From assembly GCA_907163375.1 (NCBI GenBank), contig CAJQUW010013622.1, forward strand, positions 26,325 through 90,324: a stretch of 64,000 bases of DNA, given 5' to 3'. Every line of letters begins with the position of its first letter. Position 1 is the stretch's first letter. Under the pieces are notes generated by a model that was not told the origin of the DNA, did not search any database, and saw only the letters and a list, made by a program, of their open reading frames with translations. The translations under genes and the position numbers were made by a program. Positions 1 through 12,893 of the stretch are shown here, piece after piece. This DNA is from Prostheceraeus crozeri. Taxonomy: Eukaryota > Platyhelminthes > Polycladida > Euryleptidae.

Positions 1-910
1 CCTGGCCGGCACAACCACGCCAACCTAGTACAAGTACATCACCGAGCGCTTACGACGGCCGGCCAAGGGGGGGGACTCAGCGAACCCTTTCGGACTCACT
101 TGGCCGGCACACCACGACACTCTGTCGTCCATCCAGAGGGGGGGGGGACGTCAGTGAAATTTCAAAATTTGATGAAAAATGTTTTGGTGAAGGTCCCAGG
201 TCGAAATTCCACACTTTGGAAAATTTTCAAATTTTACCCATACAAAGCCACTCTGACACTTAGGATTTTTTCAGGTGAGCGAGCTCCGACCTAAAATCTT
301 GTAACCGCTCTAACTTTTGAACGAAGACAGATATGAACAAGCCGATTCTTTCAGTGAATTTGTCTCACTCTTAGCTTTCAAACGAGCTATTGCACGACAA
401 AATCCGTCCACTGGAAGCCAAGATCGAAGCTAGCTCTCCCGAGGGGGGGGGTCAGTGAAATTTGATGAAAAATGTTTTGGTGAAGGTCCCAGGTCGAAAT
501 GACACACTTTGGAAAATTTTCAAAATTTTACCCATACAAAGCCACTCTGACACTTAGGATTTTTTCAGGTGAGCTCCGACCTAAAATCTTGTAACAGCTC
601 TAACTTTTGAACGAAGACAGATATGAACAAGCCGATTCTTCCAGTGAATTTGTCTCACTCTTAGCTTTCAAACGAGCTATTGCACGACAAAATCCGTCCA
701 CTGGAAGGCAAGATCGAAGCTAGCTCTCCCGAGGGGGGGGTCAGTGAAATTTGATGAAAAATGTTTTGGTGAAGGTCCCAGGTCGAAATGCCACACTTTG
801 GAAAATTTTCAAAATTTTACCCATACAAAGCCACTCTGACACTTAGGATTTTTTCAGGTGAGCTCCGACCTAAAATCTTGTAACAGCTCTAACTTTTGAA
901 CGGCTGGTCC
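1..910 (+). repeat. Modular G-run satellite, left segment
   Basis: This segment holds three units of the satellite that resumes at 7563. It opens with a GC-rich GGCCGGCAC module, then two units containing the GAAGACAGATATGAACAAGC segment. Units share a block starting GAGCTCCGACC and a run of 8 to 10 G followed by GTCAG. They also share a conserved stretch with GGTCCCAGGTCGAAAT and a block ending TTTTTTCAGGTGAGC. The last unit stops in mid-module at GGCTGGTCC, and the missing remainder (TCCGATTGACTCGCGG) appears at 7564, so the array was interrupted by an insertion. Short open frames here are by-products of the repeat. Confidence 0.9.
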
Positions 911-914
911 CTAG

Positions 915-933
915 ATGCCCGTTTTTGGATAAA
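915..933 (+). repeat. Left 19-bp terminal inverted repeat
   Basis: ATGCCCGTTTTTGGATAAA, the exact reverse complement of 7530-7548. It sits four bases inside the broken satellite unit. Confidence 0.85.
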
Positions 934-939
934 ACATGC

Positions 940-1300
940 ATGATGCATGTATCATGGATAAATCCTATCAAGAAATTTCATTCCTTATTAAATAAAATGG
1001 TCTATTTTGGTGTAGATATAACTATATTAATAATATTTAGCATTGTAAAGAGTGGGAAATGTATATAAAAATTACTCAGAATAGTAATTTGGAATTGTAC
1101 ATGGTAAAAACATCGATGATCCATGTACGTGGATAAAATACATAATTAAAAGAGCGTTTCCTGTAGAGAAGAATTGTCCATTTGAGTTAGATACCGACTT
1201 TACTAATAATATTGATGCTGTAAGAAGTAACAAATGCATTTAAATTACTCAAAGAATCGCTCATGGATAAAACATCGATGATCCATGGATATCGACATGT
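940..1300. repeat. CATG-rich subterminal region, left
   Basis: Contains repeated short palindromic words such as CATGCATG, ATCGATGATCCATG and CATGGATAAA. The motif CATGGATAAA(A) occurs near 953, 1128 and 1262 in slightly different forms. A matching CATG-rich stretch lies next to the other terminal repeat, so the pair is likely part of the element's end structure. Confidence 0.5.
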
Positions 1301-3190
1301 GAAACATATAGGGCCTATATACGACATATGAAATATGCATGTCTACTATTATTTCGAGTGTTTTATATATGCCCTTTATATTTGATGAAATGGTGGGTAT
1401 AATTAAGATATTCAGGTGACTTCATCGCTTCTCTCTTTCTCACTCACTCACTCGTTCCTCTTTTCTTCCTCTTCTTCTACTCATTTTTCATCATCTTTCA
1501 CATTCACTACATGTACATTGTAGCTACAATGGCAATAACATCAGTCAATGCTGACGAACAGGTCAACAATATTAGGCCTACACATGACATATTTTTTCAA
1601 TATTAAGCAATTCTATCGGCACACATTTTTCTTCTCAAATTGAAACATTTATTGAAGTTTCTAAGTTCCACACCGTGCCCATCAGCAAGTCGACTTTGAT
1701 CAGTTTGCTCGTGTGATCGCTAAATTACTTAGCTAGTAATTTGCAAAACTTATGATATTAAATCAGCATGTAACTGAAAGAAACAATTGCATAAGTATCT
1801 CGCTCAGTCTGCGTAATCGTATCTCGCTTCTATAACTTTCCGTCACTATAGTAAGGAAATTCGCCACGCGCACGCAGCTGAGGAAGTTCGGTCACATTGT
1901 TGGCAGCCTGATCGTGGCCGCATTCGCGAGCCATGAGCGGTCGATAATATTCTCTCGCTGGGAACTGTTGATACTGTGACTCAGCGTCCCTGCTTAATAA
2001 TTATTGTCCGCCCATCACGTGGGACCATAGAATTAAATATTTTGTTTATCTGCTTCGGTTTGCTAGAAGCGTGATTAATACGAAATGGACGGCACATTGA
2101 GGAGCCTATTAGGTGGCCAAAAAGGAATTCCTAATACCTTACAGAGATAGGAAAAAAGTCGTTGCGTCGCTTGCGGATTAATGTGAGTTCCAGCGAAGTG
2201 CTTCGATTGCCAAAATTCCTTCAGATTCGAAGAATTCAGATCATTGCTCACAAGTTTTCTCCATAATGTTGACCCTTCCGATCATTATTAAAGAAAGTAG
2301 CAGGCGTACGAAAATTAGTTCACTTGATGTTTTCACATCCTCTCCTCGGCATTGCTCACTGTATAGTGCATACATTGAATCGAACCCAGGCATCGATGTG
2401 TGTTTTGGTGTGTGCGAAGTGATATCACAGCACGCACGCATCTCTCACTGGCTCTGTTGTCCTTTGCTGACAGCTTATTGTTTGCCATTTCCAATAGCAA
2501 GCGATACACGAATTTTCCATTCGAGAAGGAGCAAGTTGTCTAATTCTGTGCCATTTCGATATAAGGTTACATATAACATTTCCTTTCTAGGAAACCGAAG
2601 CGCGCGCAGATGAATCTAGTTCTGTGCGTGGGACAGAAAGCTGCCCAAGTTGTGCGCTCTTCGTTCTCGTGAACCCGTGTTAACTGCTTAATATTACAAA
2701 AGTCAGCGCATCAAGAGGATATTCTACTTACACACCTTTATTTATTCATCGTTTACGTTTTTTCATTATCTTACTTAGTTTTCATGCACAACATGGAGCA
2801 CAATTCAAAATGAACACTCGCATGTAGTCAGTGAGTTCTTCCACTCAATGAAGCCATCAAGTTCCTTTGATTTGTGCATCAGAATTAAAAATTCATCACT
2901 TGGATCAAACCGCAGAAAAAGGGTAAGCTTCTAAATGTTTCCAAATTTATTTTGTCAACTTACAGCATTTAACTGCAAGTTTAGGTACATGTATTTGGAA
3001 ATCCCGAAAACAAAATCAAAGGAAAGATTTGGTCATATGATACAATCGATAAATCAAAAGTTGGTTTATTGACCATGAACACGTAGAGACATTTCTATGA
3101 CTGTGCTGCTATCTCTGCTATTAATTTTGCAAATACTAGAAAGCTACTAGCGTCACACTTAATTTAATTTACTGGCAACAACAAAATATC
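1301..3190. other. No gene recognised; interior of the 6.65-kb element
   Basis: AT-rich interior sequence. A pyrimidine-rich stretch lies at about 1425-1500. The somewhat more GC-rich part around 1855-2110 and the open frames at 2241-2613 match nothing I recognise and show no supporting start context or splice pattern. Confidence 0.5.
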
Positions 3191-3205
3191 TCAATTCCTC
3201 TCGGT

Positions 3206-3292
3206 TCCTCTTAGCAGCACATTTTGGGAATCCTTTATTTATACATAAATATCATAACTATCAAGAACTCCTAAAATGTGCTGCTAAGAGGA
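3206..3292. other. Hairpin 1, perfect 20-bp stem
   Basis: The arm at 3206-3225 (TCCTCTTAGCAGCACATTTT) is exactly complementary to 3273-3292, leaving a loop of about 47 bases. A second register is possible because AATTCCTC at 3193-3200 also pairs with GAGGAATT at 3288-3295. It could be a small foldback, or a small-RNA precursor if transcribed. Confidence 0.7.
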
Positions 3293-3300
3293 ATTCTTGG

Positions 3301-3390
3301 CATATTGAATTCAAAGGGAATAAGTCTTGGGCATGTGACATCATTTGTGTGATGGAAAACCCAAGACCTATTCACTTTGAATTCAACATG
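3301..3390. other. Hairpin 2, 31-bp stem with about three mismatches
   Basis: About 31 bases at 3301-3331 pair with 3360-3390 with about three mismatches and a loop of about 28 bases. Overall it is a 90-base precursor-sized hairpin. It starts only eight bases after hairpin 1. The size and the mismatched stem resemble animal microRNA precursors, but a pair of tiny inverted-repeat elements would look the same. Confidence 0.7.
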
Positions 3391-6300
3391 AGAATGTGCA
3401 TGCATATCAGTTTTCACGACGACGTTTCTCGTTGAAAAATCGATCAAAAGTCGTGAAAAGAATCATAATCAAATGGGAATATGTTGAAAACGGTATATAC
3501 ATGCTTTTAAAATTCGTAATTTCTGTTTGCTTTGAAAATAGACAACAAAAATCTGGGCATGTTGAGACAAATAGTTGCCATGCTAGAAACTTTGGAGCAT
3601 GAAAGAACGTTAAATTAACGCATTAAAAACCATTTCAATTTCAGCACTTCATTAGTAGGCTTTACGTGTGCTATGGCATCAATATTTGGATGACAAATTA
3701 ATTGAAAATAAAATGAAAACAATTGAACATGTATAAGGCATAAAAAATCTATTCCAGGACTACAAAAGTATAGATGGAGATATTTTTATCAATGCGGACA
3801 AACTATGAGCTATTCGCGATATCTGCTTAAGTTTACAATTTAAATCTTGTTTCTGAAAAATGGATTCCATCAAGGAAGCTTGTTTAATATTGAGTGTCAC
3901 TATTTCCATTTCATAAATATTGAATGCTGGAAAACTTTGTAGCTAAACGCCCTGATATTCTGAATTAATTTTATTCTAGAATCGCTACATTTTAGCAAAC
4001 TGATATCAATTTGATATTTCGAGTCAGTTTAAGAAAAAATGATCAAGCACACTAAAAGCTATAGATGCTACACGGACGGACTAGCACACTTGTAATAAAG
4101 ATCCAGGTTATTGCGAAGCAGGTCTCTCATACAATAGGTTTAGTTTGCAAATCAATTTGAATTTTTCTTGCTTACGTTTTAATATTAAACAATCGAGTAC
4201 TAAACTCATTGCCACTCTTTTAGGTATCCATTTGTGTTTACTTAGTTAAATAGATTATGCATCGTCCACTGTTCATATCATCGTAGGCTTGTTATTATGG
4301 TCACTGTTAGTTGTAGGCCCGCTGTAACCATGAATACCTGAAGAGATGCTGTCTTAATAAAACATCGGTAGACAAGATGACATTATGTGTGTGTTTGCAG
4401 ATTGTGATTTTAACAAAATGAAATTACATGTACGGTGGTTAAAATTATAGAGAAAATTTCAAGCATTCCTGAACTATCTTTCATGTTCTATGCTGCGAAC
4501 GATTGACATGGCAGGTCGGGCATAGGCTATACTCCGTTTTTACTTTGCAGATTGCATTTTTGTAAAAACAGTTAACGGTACTTGATATCAAATAAAATTA
4601 TTAATAGATATCTACAAACAATTGCTTAAATAATATTCATAAAGTGTTAATGATCACAATTCAACCACTCCTGAATTTGACTATTTCAGTGGTCGATCAT
4701 ATCAGATAGATGTGTATTTATTTTAATTGTTGATGAGAATTATTTTTATGAGATGAGTTACTGATGATGTGTGGAGGATGAGAGATGGTAAATGGAATTT
4801 GTTTTATTTTAGAGTTGGTGATTTAGTTTGATGATGATAGAAGTTGATGGTATGATTATGTTGAAGTCTTCAGGTCTAGCTATACGTCCGAAATCCAATA
4901 AGATAGAGATTAAGTTAGGAAAGATAATTTAGTTTTGTAGACTGTTTTGTACAGTGATAAATATGAAAATACAGTAATGAATAATAAAGGGGGGATTTGT
5001 TGAAAGATTTATTTGGGAAGAAATTATGAAGTTTTGATATGTTAATATGAAGGAATTATAGATGATTTATTAGGAATTTTGAATATTGTGATAAATGGTA
5101 TTGTAAATTTGTAATTGATTTTTAGTCGCTTTTCTTGCTTGTCTTTTCTTCTTTGCCATTGCCTACATTGTCAGATTGAGGATGAAATGATCGTTGTTGG
5201 ATTTTTGTTCGCATTAAGCTAGTTAGTTAGTTAGAGTTTTTTGCTTTTTATAGTCTTTACTACAACACCTCTTATTTTACTGCTAAATTAGCGTAAAAAG
5301 AATAAATGATTTCTCTTCTCAACTCTTGAGTAGGCCTGCCTCCTGATACTTTCCTCTCCTCACGTAACCGTTTATTTGAAGTGTTAATGTTAAGATGAGT
5401 TAAGTATGAATAATTCTAGTGCTCCTGCACATCAGCACAAAATTTGTTCTCTTTTTACAGGTGCTTTATGCTGAGGCTGCGCAAACTCGTCGTATCTGTG
5501 CATCAATGATCAATACTAGACTACGCTCGTGCTGTTTTTTCGTCTTGTCTTGTGAGCTAATTAAACCCGAAATACTGGAATTATTATTTACCCATAAAAC
5601 TCTCAGATATATCGGCAACGATTCGCCACCGATCATCAGATTCGGACAAAACGTGCTTGTGGTCAATGAAGATGTTTTTTTCTATTGACTCGGTATCATC
5701 GCTTTCCAAAATTATAGTACTGGGATTGTTTCTCCGTTGAACTGTAATTTTTCGTGACATCACTTATTCTTAAAAGGTTGATGTGAAGTCGCTGACGTGT
5801 TCGACTCGAAATGACAGTGTTTCAGATGACGTGAAAATACGCATGTGCGGACTGTTGGGCATGTTTTCTGGTTGGAAGGATTTTCAAATGAAGTGTGATC
5901 AAATCGGAAAGAGAAATTTTTCTTTATGTTGATAAACAGTGATTTCTTCAAAATGATTTGTATCTGGCTCGTTCGCTGTGTGCTCCTATATGAACGTCAT
6001 CTTACGGGTGGTAAAACTTTGTGCAATTTTCTAAATTCGTATGGCAAATTTTATTTTTGCAGGATATCCATTTCTTCTCGCTGTTTACTTGGGATGAGCA
6101 GGGCTCAGTTTTTGTAATCTTATGAATGCTATGTACAAAATGGATATTTGTTAGCAAGTAATAATTATTTTACCGAAATGTAGGTTAACAAATATTTTTC
6201 TTACACGATTTACTATTGTGCGGAAAATCAATTCATGCTTGAAATTTGAATTAGAAGCAAAGCAGAATAACTTCAATCTACAGCGATTATATTCTGTATA

Positions 6301-7284
6301 GCTCAAAGGGAGAAGCGTACGTGCCATAACATATTTGCTCCAGAAGAAAAACTCCATAAGCTGACTGAGTGATCTCAATCGTTTCTTTATTATGATTTCA
6401 AATATCTTTCAACTAATAATGTCTCAATAAAACTGTCATGGCATCCTTCGGTCGACAATGCTGCATCAATGAAAATCTATAAAGAATATTTCAGAGTAAC
6501 ATCTCGAATAATCGCTTGCACTGCCATTTTAATCGTTTTAAAAATTTCTAGAAAATACACTTCTCTGATAGCTTTTTGATTATGATTTGTTATACGATCA
6601 GAGTCTTTTTGAGAAATACTTATTTGTACTAATTACAAATAAAAAAAAACATGTAAAAAGCTCTTCTTCTATATTTTATTCATAAATTCATTAGAAATGT
6701 TTTTTTTGATCGGAGATTGAAAACTGTGTTAGAAATTGAGTGTGGAGAGGCTGTCACTCTCCTACTTTCGTCTCACGTTTGGCCCTGACTTATTGAATTT
6801 TTCCTTGTGTCGCTCAATACCTAGAGCGCGATATAAGAAAAACACTCTCGATCTGTTGATTTGTGTACACAACGCGTCTCCTTCTCTTCTAGAGTGTAGT
6901 GAGGGAACGTTGCTATGTGACATGTGCCTCTAACCTACTTACCTAGCCCCTACCGCCATATGAGAGAGTGAGTGTGTGTCTTGTTGTGATAGATGTGTGT
7001 GTTGAGTGTGTGAGTGTGATGGCAGAGTGTGTGCCTCTCGTGAAGCTGAGATATGGAAATGTCATTTCAAGAGAGAAGTCGCTCTCGCGGCTGCGCTCTC
7101 GGTTCAGAGAGATGATTTACAATGTTGTATTTCATGCAACATGTAGAATTCACTCACTCCCGACGCGCTAGAAAAAATGTGCTTATAAAACTTACGCGAA
7201 ATACAGATTGTACAATGATACTAAGCATCCCTGGTTAATTTCATCTATTCGATGGTTAAAATTATAGATGTCACATGATTAATT
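3391..7284. other. No gene recognised; interior of the 6.65-kb element
   Basis: AT-rich sequence with scattered open frames under 125 codons and no recognisable domain. A TG/AG-rich low-complexity stretch lies at about 6955-7035. I see no transposase, no repeat pair and no RNA gene. Confidence 0.5.
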
Positions 7285-7529
7285 CATTGATATTTCATTG
7301 ACATACAGTTGCATGTTCTCATGATATAACAGGCATGTCTCATACATATAACATGGAATGTCTCATGGATAGAAACATGCATGAAATCATGCATGGCCAT
7401 GTATGGTGCATGCAGATATTGCATGAGACATGCGCTGATCAGTATGAAACATGCATGGTCTGTGGCATAAATCATACAGTGGATCATGCATGAATTCATG
7501 TATGATCTCTGCATGGGAATCTGTATGTA
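7285..7529. repeat. CATG-rich subterminal region, right
   Basis: Dense in CATGCATG, GCATGC and TCATGCATG words just inside the right terminal repeat, mirroring 940-1300. The long minus-strand open frame here, rich in Met, His and Cys, is a by-product of this repetition. Confidence 0.55.
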
Positions 7530-7548
7530 TTTATCCAAAAACGGGCAT
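7530..7548 (-). repeat. Right 19-bp terminal inverted repeat
   Basis: TTTATCCAAAAACGGGCAT, the exact reverse complement of 915-933. The broken satellite unit resumes 15 bases further right. Confidence 0.85.
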
Positions 7549-10500
7549 TGCGAGCTGCGCGAGTCCGATTGACTCGCGGCAAAAATGGCGTCGAGCAGTT
7601 TTTTCTCCTCTTTCAAACGAGTAGCTGTAAGACAAAATCCGTTCACTAGAACCAAAGTTAGAAGATTGCTGTCGGGGGGGGGTCCTGGAAGAATTTGATG
7701 AAAAATGTTTTGGTGACGGTCCCAGGTCGAAATTCCACACTTTGGAAAATTTTCAAAATTTTACCCATACAAAGCCACTATGACACTTAGGATTTTTTCA
7801 GGTGAGTACAACAGTCCACCCTCCCAACTGGCCGGCACCTGGCCGGCACACCACGCCAACCTAGACAGTACATCACCGCGCGCTAACGACGGCCGGCCAG
7901 AGGGGGGGGGGGACGTCAGCGAACCTTTACGACTCACTTGGCCGGCACACACACGAGCACTCTGTCGTTCCATCCAGAGGGGGGGGACGTCAGACTCAAT
8001 GCACCACGGCCGGCCCGACCACGCACTTGGTGACGGTCCCAGGTCGAAATTCCACACTTTGGAAAATTGTCAAAATTTTACCCATACAAAGCCACTCTGA
8101 CACTTAGGATTTTTTCAGGTGAGCTCCGACCTAAAATCTTGTAACAGCTCTAACTTTTGAACGAAGACAGATATGAACAAGCCGATTCTTTCAGTGAATT
8201 TGTCTCACTCTTAGCTTTCAAACGAGCTATTGCACGACAAAATCCGTCCACTGGAAGCCAAGATCGAAGCTAGCTCTCCCGAGGGGGGGGGGGTCAGTGA
8301 AATTTGATGAAAAATGTTTTGGTGAAGGTCCCAGGTCGAAATTCCACACTTTGGAAAATTTTCAAAATTTTACCCATACAACGCCACTCTGACACTTAGG
8401 ATTTTTTCAGGTGAGCGAGCTCCGACCTAAAATCTTGTAACCGCTCTAACTTTTGAACGAAGACAGATATGAACAAGCCGATTCTTTCACTGAATTTGTC
8501 TCACTCTTAGCTTTCAAACGAGCTATTGCACGACAAAATACGTCCACTAGAAGCCAAGATCGAAGCGAGCTCTCCCGAGGGGGGGGGTCAGTGAAATTTG
8601 ATGAAAAATGTTTTGGTGAAGGTCCCAGGTCGACATTCCACACTTTGGAAAATTTTCAAAATTTTACCCATACAAAGCCACTCTGACACTTAGGATTTTT
8701 TCAGGTGAGCTCCGACCTAAAATCGTGTAACAGCTCTAACTTTTGAACGGCTGGTCCGATTGACTCGCGGCAAAAATGGCGTCGAGCAGTTTTTTCTCCT
8801 CTTTCAAACGAGTAGCTGTAAGACAAAATCCGTCCACTAGAACCAAAGTTAGAAGATTGCTGTCGGTGTGGGGGGGTCAGTGAAATTTGATGAAAAATGT
8901 TTTGGTGACGGTCCCAGGTCGAAATTCCACACTTTGGAAAATTTTCAAAATTTTACCCATACAAAGTCACTCTGACACTTAGGATTTTTTCAGGTGAAGC
9001 TACAACAGTCCACCCTCCCAACCTGGCCGGCACACCAAACCTGGCGCGGCACACCACGGCCAACCTAGGACAGTACATCACCGCGCGCTCCGCCGGCCGG
9101 CCAGAGGGGGGGGACGTCAGCGAACCTTTCGGACTCACTTGGCCGGCACACCACGACACTCTGTCGTTCCATCCAGAGGGGGGGGACGTCAGACTCAAAG
9201 CACCACGGCGGCCGACCACGACTTGGTGAAGGTCCGAGGTCGACATTCCACACTTTGGAAAATTGTCAAAATTTTACCCATACAAAGCCACTCTGACACT
9301 TAGGATTTTTTCAGGTGAGCTCCGACCTAAAATCTTGTAACAGCTCTAACTTTTGAACGAAGACAGATATGAACAAGCCGATTCTTTCAGTGAATTTGTC
9401 TCACTCTTAGCTTTCAAACGAGCTATTGCACGACAAAATCCGTCCACTGGAAGGCAAGATCGAAGCTAGCTCTCCCGAGGGGGGGGTCAGTGAAATTTGA
9501 TGAAAAATGTTTTGGTGAAGGTCCCAGGTCGAAATTCCACACTTTGGAAAATTTTCAAAATTTTACCCATACAAAGCCACTCTGACACTTAGGATTTTTT
9601 CAGGTGAGCTCCGACCTAAAATCTTGTAACAGCTCTAACTTTTGAACGGCTGCTCCGATTGACTCGCAACGAAAAATGCGGTCGAGCAGTGTTTCATCCT
9701 CTTTCCAATGCAACTCGAACGAACAAAATCCGTCCACTAGAACCATAGTTAGATCAACGGGGGAGGGACGTCAGTGAAATTTGATGAAAAATGTTTTGGT
9801 GAAGGTCCCAGGTCGAAATTCCACACTTTGGAAAATTTTCAAAATTTTACCCATACAAAGCCACTCTGACACTTAGGATTTTTTCAGGTAAGCTAACAGT
9901 CCACCCTCCAACCTGGCCGCACACCACGCCAAGACCTAGACAGTACATCACCGCGCGCTACGACGGCAGGCCGATGGTTGGGGGCCGTCAGCAACCTTTC
10001 GGACTCACTTGGCCGGCTACACACGACACTCTGTGTTCCTCAGATGGGGGGGGGGACGTCAGTGAAATTTCAAAATTTGATGAAAACTGTTTTGGTGACG
10101 GTCCCAGGTCGAAATTCCACACTTTGGAAAATTTTCAAAATTTTACCCATACAAAGCCACTCTGACACTTAGGATTTTTTCAGGTGAGCGAGCTCCGACC
10201 TAAAATCTTGTAACCGCTCTAACTTTTGAACGAAGACAGATATGAACAAGCCGTTTCTTTCATTGAATTTGTCTCACTCTTAGCTTTCAAACGAGCTATT
10301 GCACGACAAAATCCGTCCACTAGAAGCCAAGATCGAAGCAAGCTGTCCAGAGGGGGGGGGTCAGTGAAATTTGATGAAAAATGTTTTGGTGACGGTCCCA
10401 GGTCGAAATTCCACACTTTGGAAAATTTTCAAAATTTTACCCATACAAAGCCACTCTGACACTTAGGATTTTTTCAGGTGAGCGAGCTCCGACCTAAAAT

Positions 10501-12301
10501 CGTGTAACAGCTCTAACTTTTGAACGGCTGGTCCGATTGACTCGCGGCAAAAATGGCGTCGAGCAGTTTTTTCTCCTCTTTCAAACGAGTAGCTGTAAGA
10601 CAAAATCCGTCCACTAGAACCAAAGTTAGAAGATTGCTGTCGGGGGGGGGGTCAGTGAAATTTGATGAAAAATGTTTTGGTGACGGTCCCAGGTCGAAAT
10701 TCCACACTTTGGAAAATTTTCAAAATTTTACCCATACAACGCCACTCTGACACTTAGGATTTTTTCAGGTGAGCGAGCTCCGACCTAAAATCTTGTAACC
10801 GCTCTAACTTTTGAACGGCTGGTCCGATTGACTCGCAACAAAAAATGTTGTCGAGCAGTTTTTTCTCCTCTTTCCAATGCAAGTCGAACGAACAAAATCC
10901 GTCCACTAGAACCAAAGTTAGAACAAGCTTCCAGAGGGGGGGGGACGTCAGTGAAATTTCAAAATTTGATGAAAAATGTTTTGGTGACGGTCCCAGGTCG
11001 AAATTCCACACTTTGGAAAATTTTCAAAATTTTACCCATACAAACTCACTCTGACACTTAGGATTTTTTCAGGTAAGCGAGCTCCGACCTAAAATCTTGT
11101 AACCGCTCTAACTTTTGAACGGCGCCTGCCTCTCGATTGACTCGCAACGAAAAATGCGGTCGAGCAGTGTTTCATCCTCTTTCCAATGCAAGTCGAACGA
11201 ACAAAAATCCGTCCACTAGACCAAAGTTAGAACAAAAGGGGGGGGAGCGTCAGTGAAATAAATTTTGATTGATGAAAAATGTTTTGGTGACGGTCCCAGG
11301 TCGAAATTCCACACTTTGGAAAATTTTCAAAATTTTTCCCATACAAAGTCACTCTGACACTTAGGATTTTTTCAGGTGAGCTCCGACCTAAAATCTTGTA
11401 ACCGCTCTAACTTTTGAACGGCTGCTCCGATTGACTCGCAACGAAAAATGAGGTCGAGCAGTGTTTCATCCTCTTTCCAATGCAAGTCGAACGAACAAAA
11501 TCCGTCCACTAGAACCAAAGTTAGAACAAAGGGGGGGGGGACGTCAGTGAAAATTTTTTCTCTCCGATTGACTTGAAACTCACCATACAGATAAAGAATT
11601 TCACGCTGATTCCAAATCTGAAATCCGTATTCCCATCCGATGCTTCGTTTTGAAGCTAGAGCCCAAAACGTCCCAAATTCTAACTCTGTCGTTTTTCGCC
11701 AATGTCCCAAAATCTTAAATGGCATCTCACATCTAAATGAAGACAGATAGGAACAAGCCGATTCTTTCATTGAATTTGTCTCACTCTTAGCTTTCAAACG
11801 AGCTATCGCACGACAAAATCCGTCCACTGGAAGCCAAAATCGAAGCAAGCTGTCCAGAGGGGGGGGGACGTCAGTGAAATTTCAAAATTTGATGAAAAAT
11901 GTTTTGGTGACGGTCCCAGGTCGAAATTCTACACTTTGGAAAATTTTCAAAATTTTACCCATACAAACTCACTCTGACACTTAGGATTTTTTCAGGTAAG
12001 CGAGCTCCGACCTAAAATCTTGTAACCGCTCTAACTTTTGAACGGCTGCTCCGATTGACTCGCAACGAAAAATGCGGTCGAGCAGTGTTTCATCCTCTTT
12101 CCAATGCAAGTCGAACGAACAAAATCCGTCCACTAGAACCAAAGTTAGAACAAAGGGGTGGGGGACGTCAGTGAAATTTCAAAATTTGATGAAAAATGTT
12201 TTGGTGACGGTCCCAGGTCGAAATTCCACACTTTGGAAAATTTTCAAAATTTTTCCCATACAAACTCACTCTGACACTTAGGATTTTTTCAGGTAAGCGA
12301 G

Positions 12302-12893
12302 CTCCGACCTAAAATCTTGTAACCGCTCTAACTTTTGAACGGCTGCTCCGATTGACTCGCAACGAAAAATGCGGTCGAGCAGTGTTTCATCCTCTTTCCA
12401 ATGCAAGTCGAACGAACAAAATCCGTCCACTAGAACCAAAGTTAGAACAAAGGGGGGGGGACGTCAGTGAAATTTCAAAATTTGATGAAAAATGTTTTGG
12501 TGACGGTCCCAGGTCGAAATTCCACACTTTGGAAAATTTTCAAAATTTTACCCATACAAACTCACTCTGACACTTAGGATTTTTTCAGGTAAGCGAGCTC
12601 CGACCTAAAATCTTGTAACCGCTCTAACTTTTGAACGGCTGCTCCGATTGACTCGCAACGAAAAATGCGGTCGAGCAGTGTTTCATCCTCTTTCCAATGC
12701 AAGTCGAACGAACAAAATCCGTCCACTAGAACCAAAGTTAGAACAAAGGGGGGGGGACGTCAGTGAAATTTCAAAATTTGATGAAAAATGTTTTGGTGAC
12801 GGTCCCAGGTCGAAATTCCACACTTTGGAAAATTTTCAAAATTTTACCCATACAAACTCACTCTGACACTTAGGATTTTTTCAGGTAAGCGAG
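12302..12893 (+). repeat. Two consecutive 296-bp satellite units
   Basis: These are clean representatives of the basic unit. Equivalent bases recur at exactly 296-bp spacing (12352, 12648, 12944) with almost no differences. Each unit carries the module with TGCGGTCGAGCAG, then AGAACAAAGG plus the G-run, then ACGTCAGTGAAATTTC. Confidence 0.9.

Larger units (their letters stand above)
911..7562. mobile_element. 6.65-kb element with 19-bp terminal inverted repeats, inserted in the satellite
   Basis: A perfect 19-bp inverted repeat, ATGCCCGTTTTTGGATAAA, lies at 915-933 and reversed at 7530-7548. Outside it the satellite module continues across the gap, and GTCC is present on both sides (907-910 and 7563-7566), which would fit a 4-bp target duplication or microhomology. 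The few bases between repeat and flank differ at the two ends, so the exact boundaries are not certain. Both ends are rich in CATG-type motifs (about 940-1300 and 7285-7530), like subterminal transposase-binding arrays. No transposase was recognised inside, so it is probably a non-autonomous DNA transposon of unknown superfamily, or a decayed one. Confidence 0.65.

Noticed and set aside
2241-2613. Opposed 66- and 115-codon frames as a host exon
   Set aside because: No domain, no clear splice sites, and both strands are open equally.
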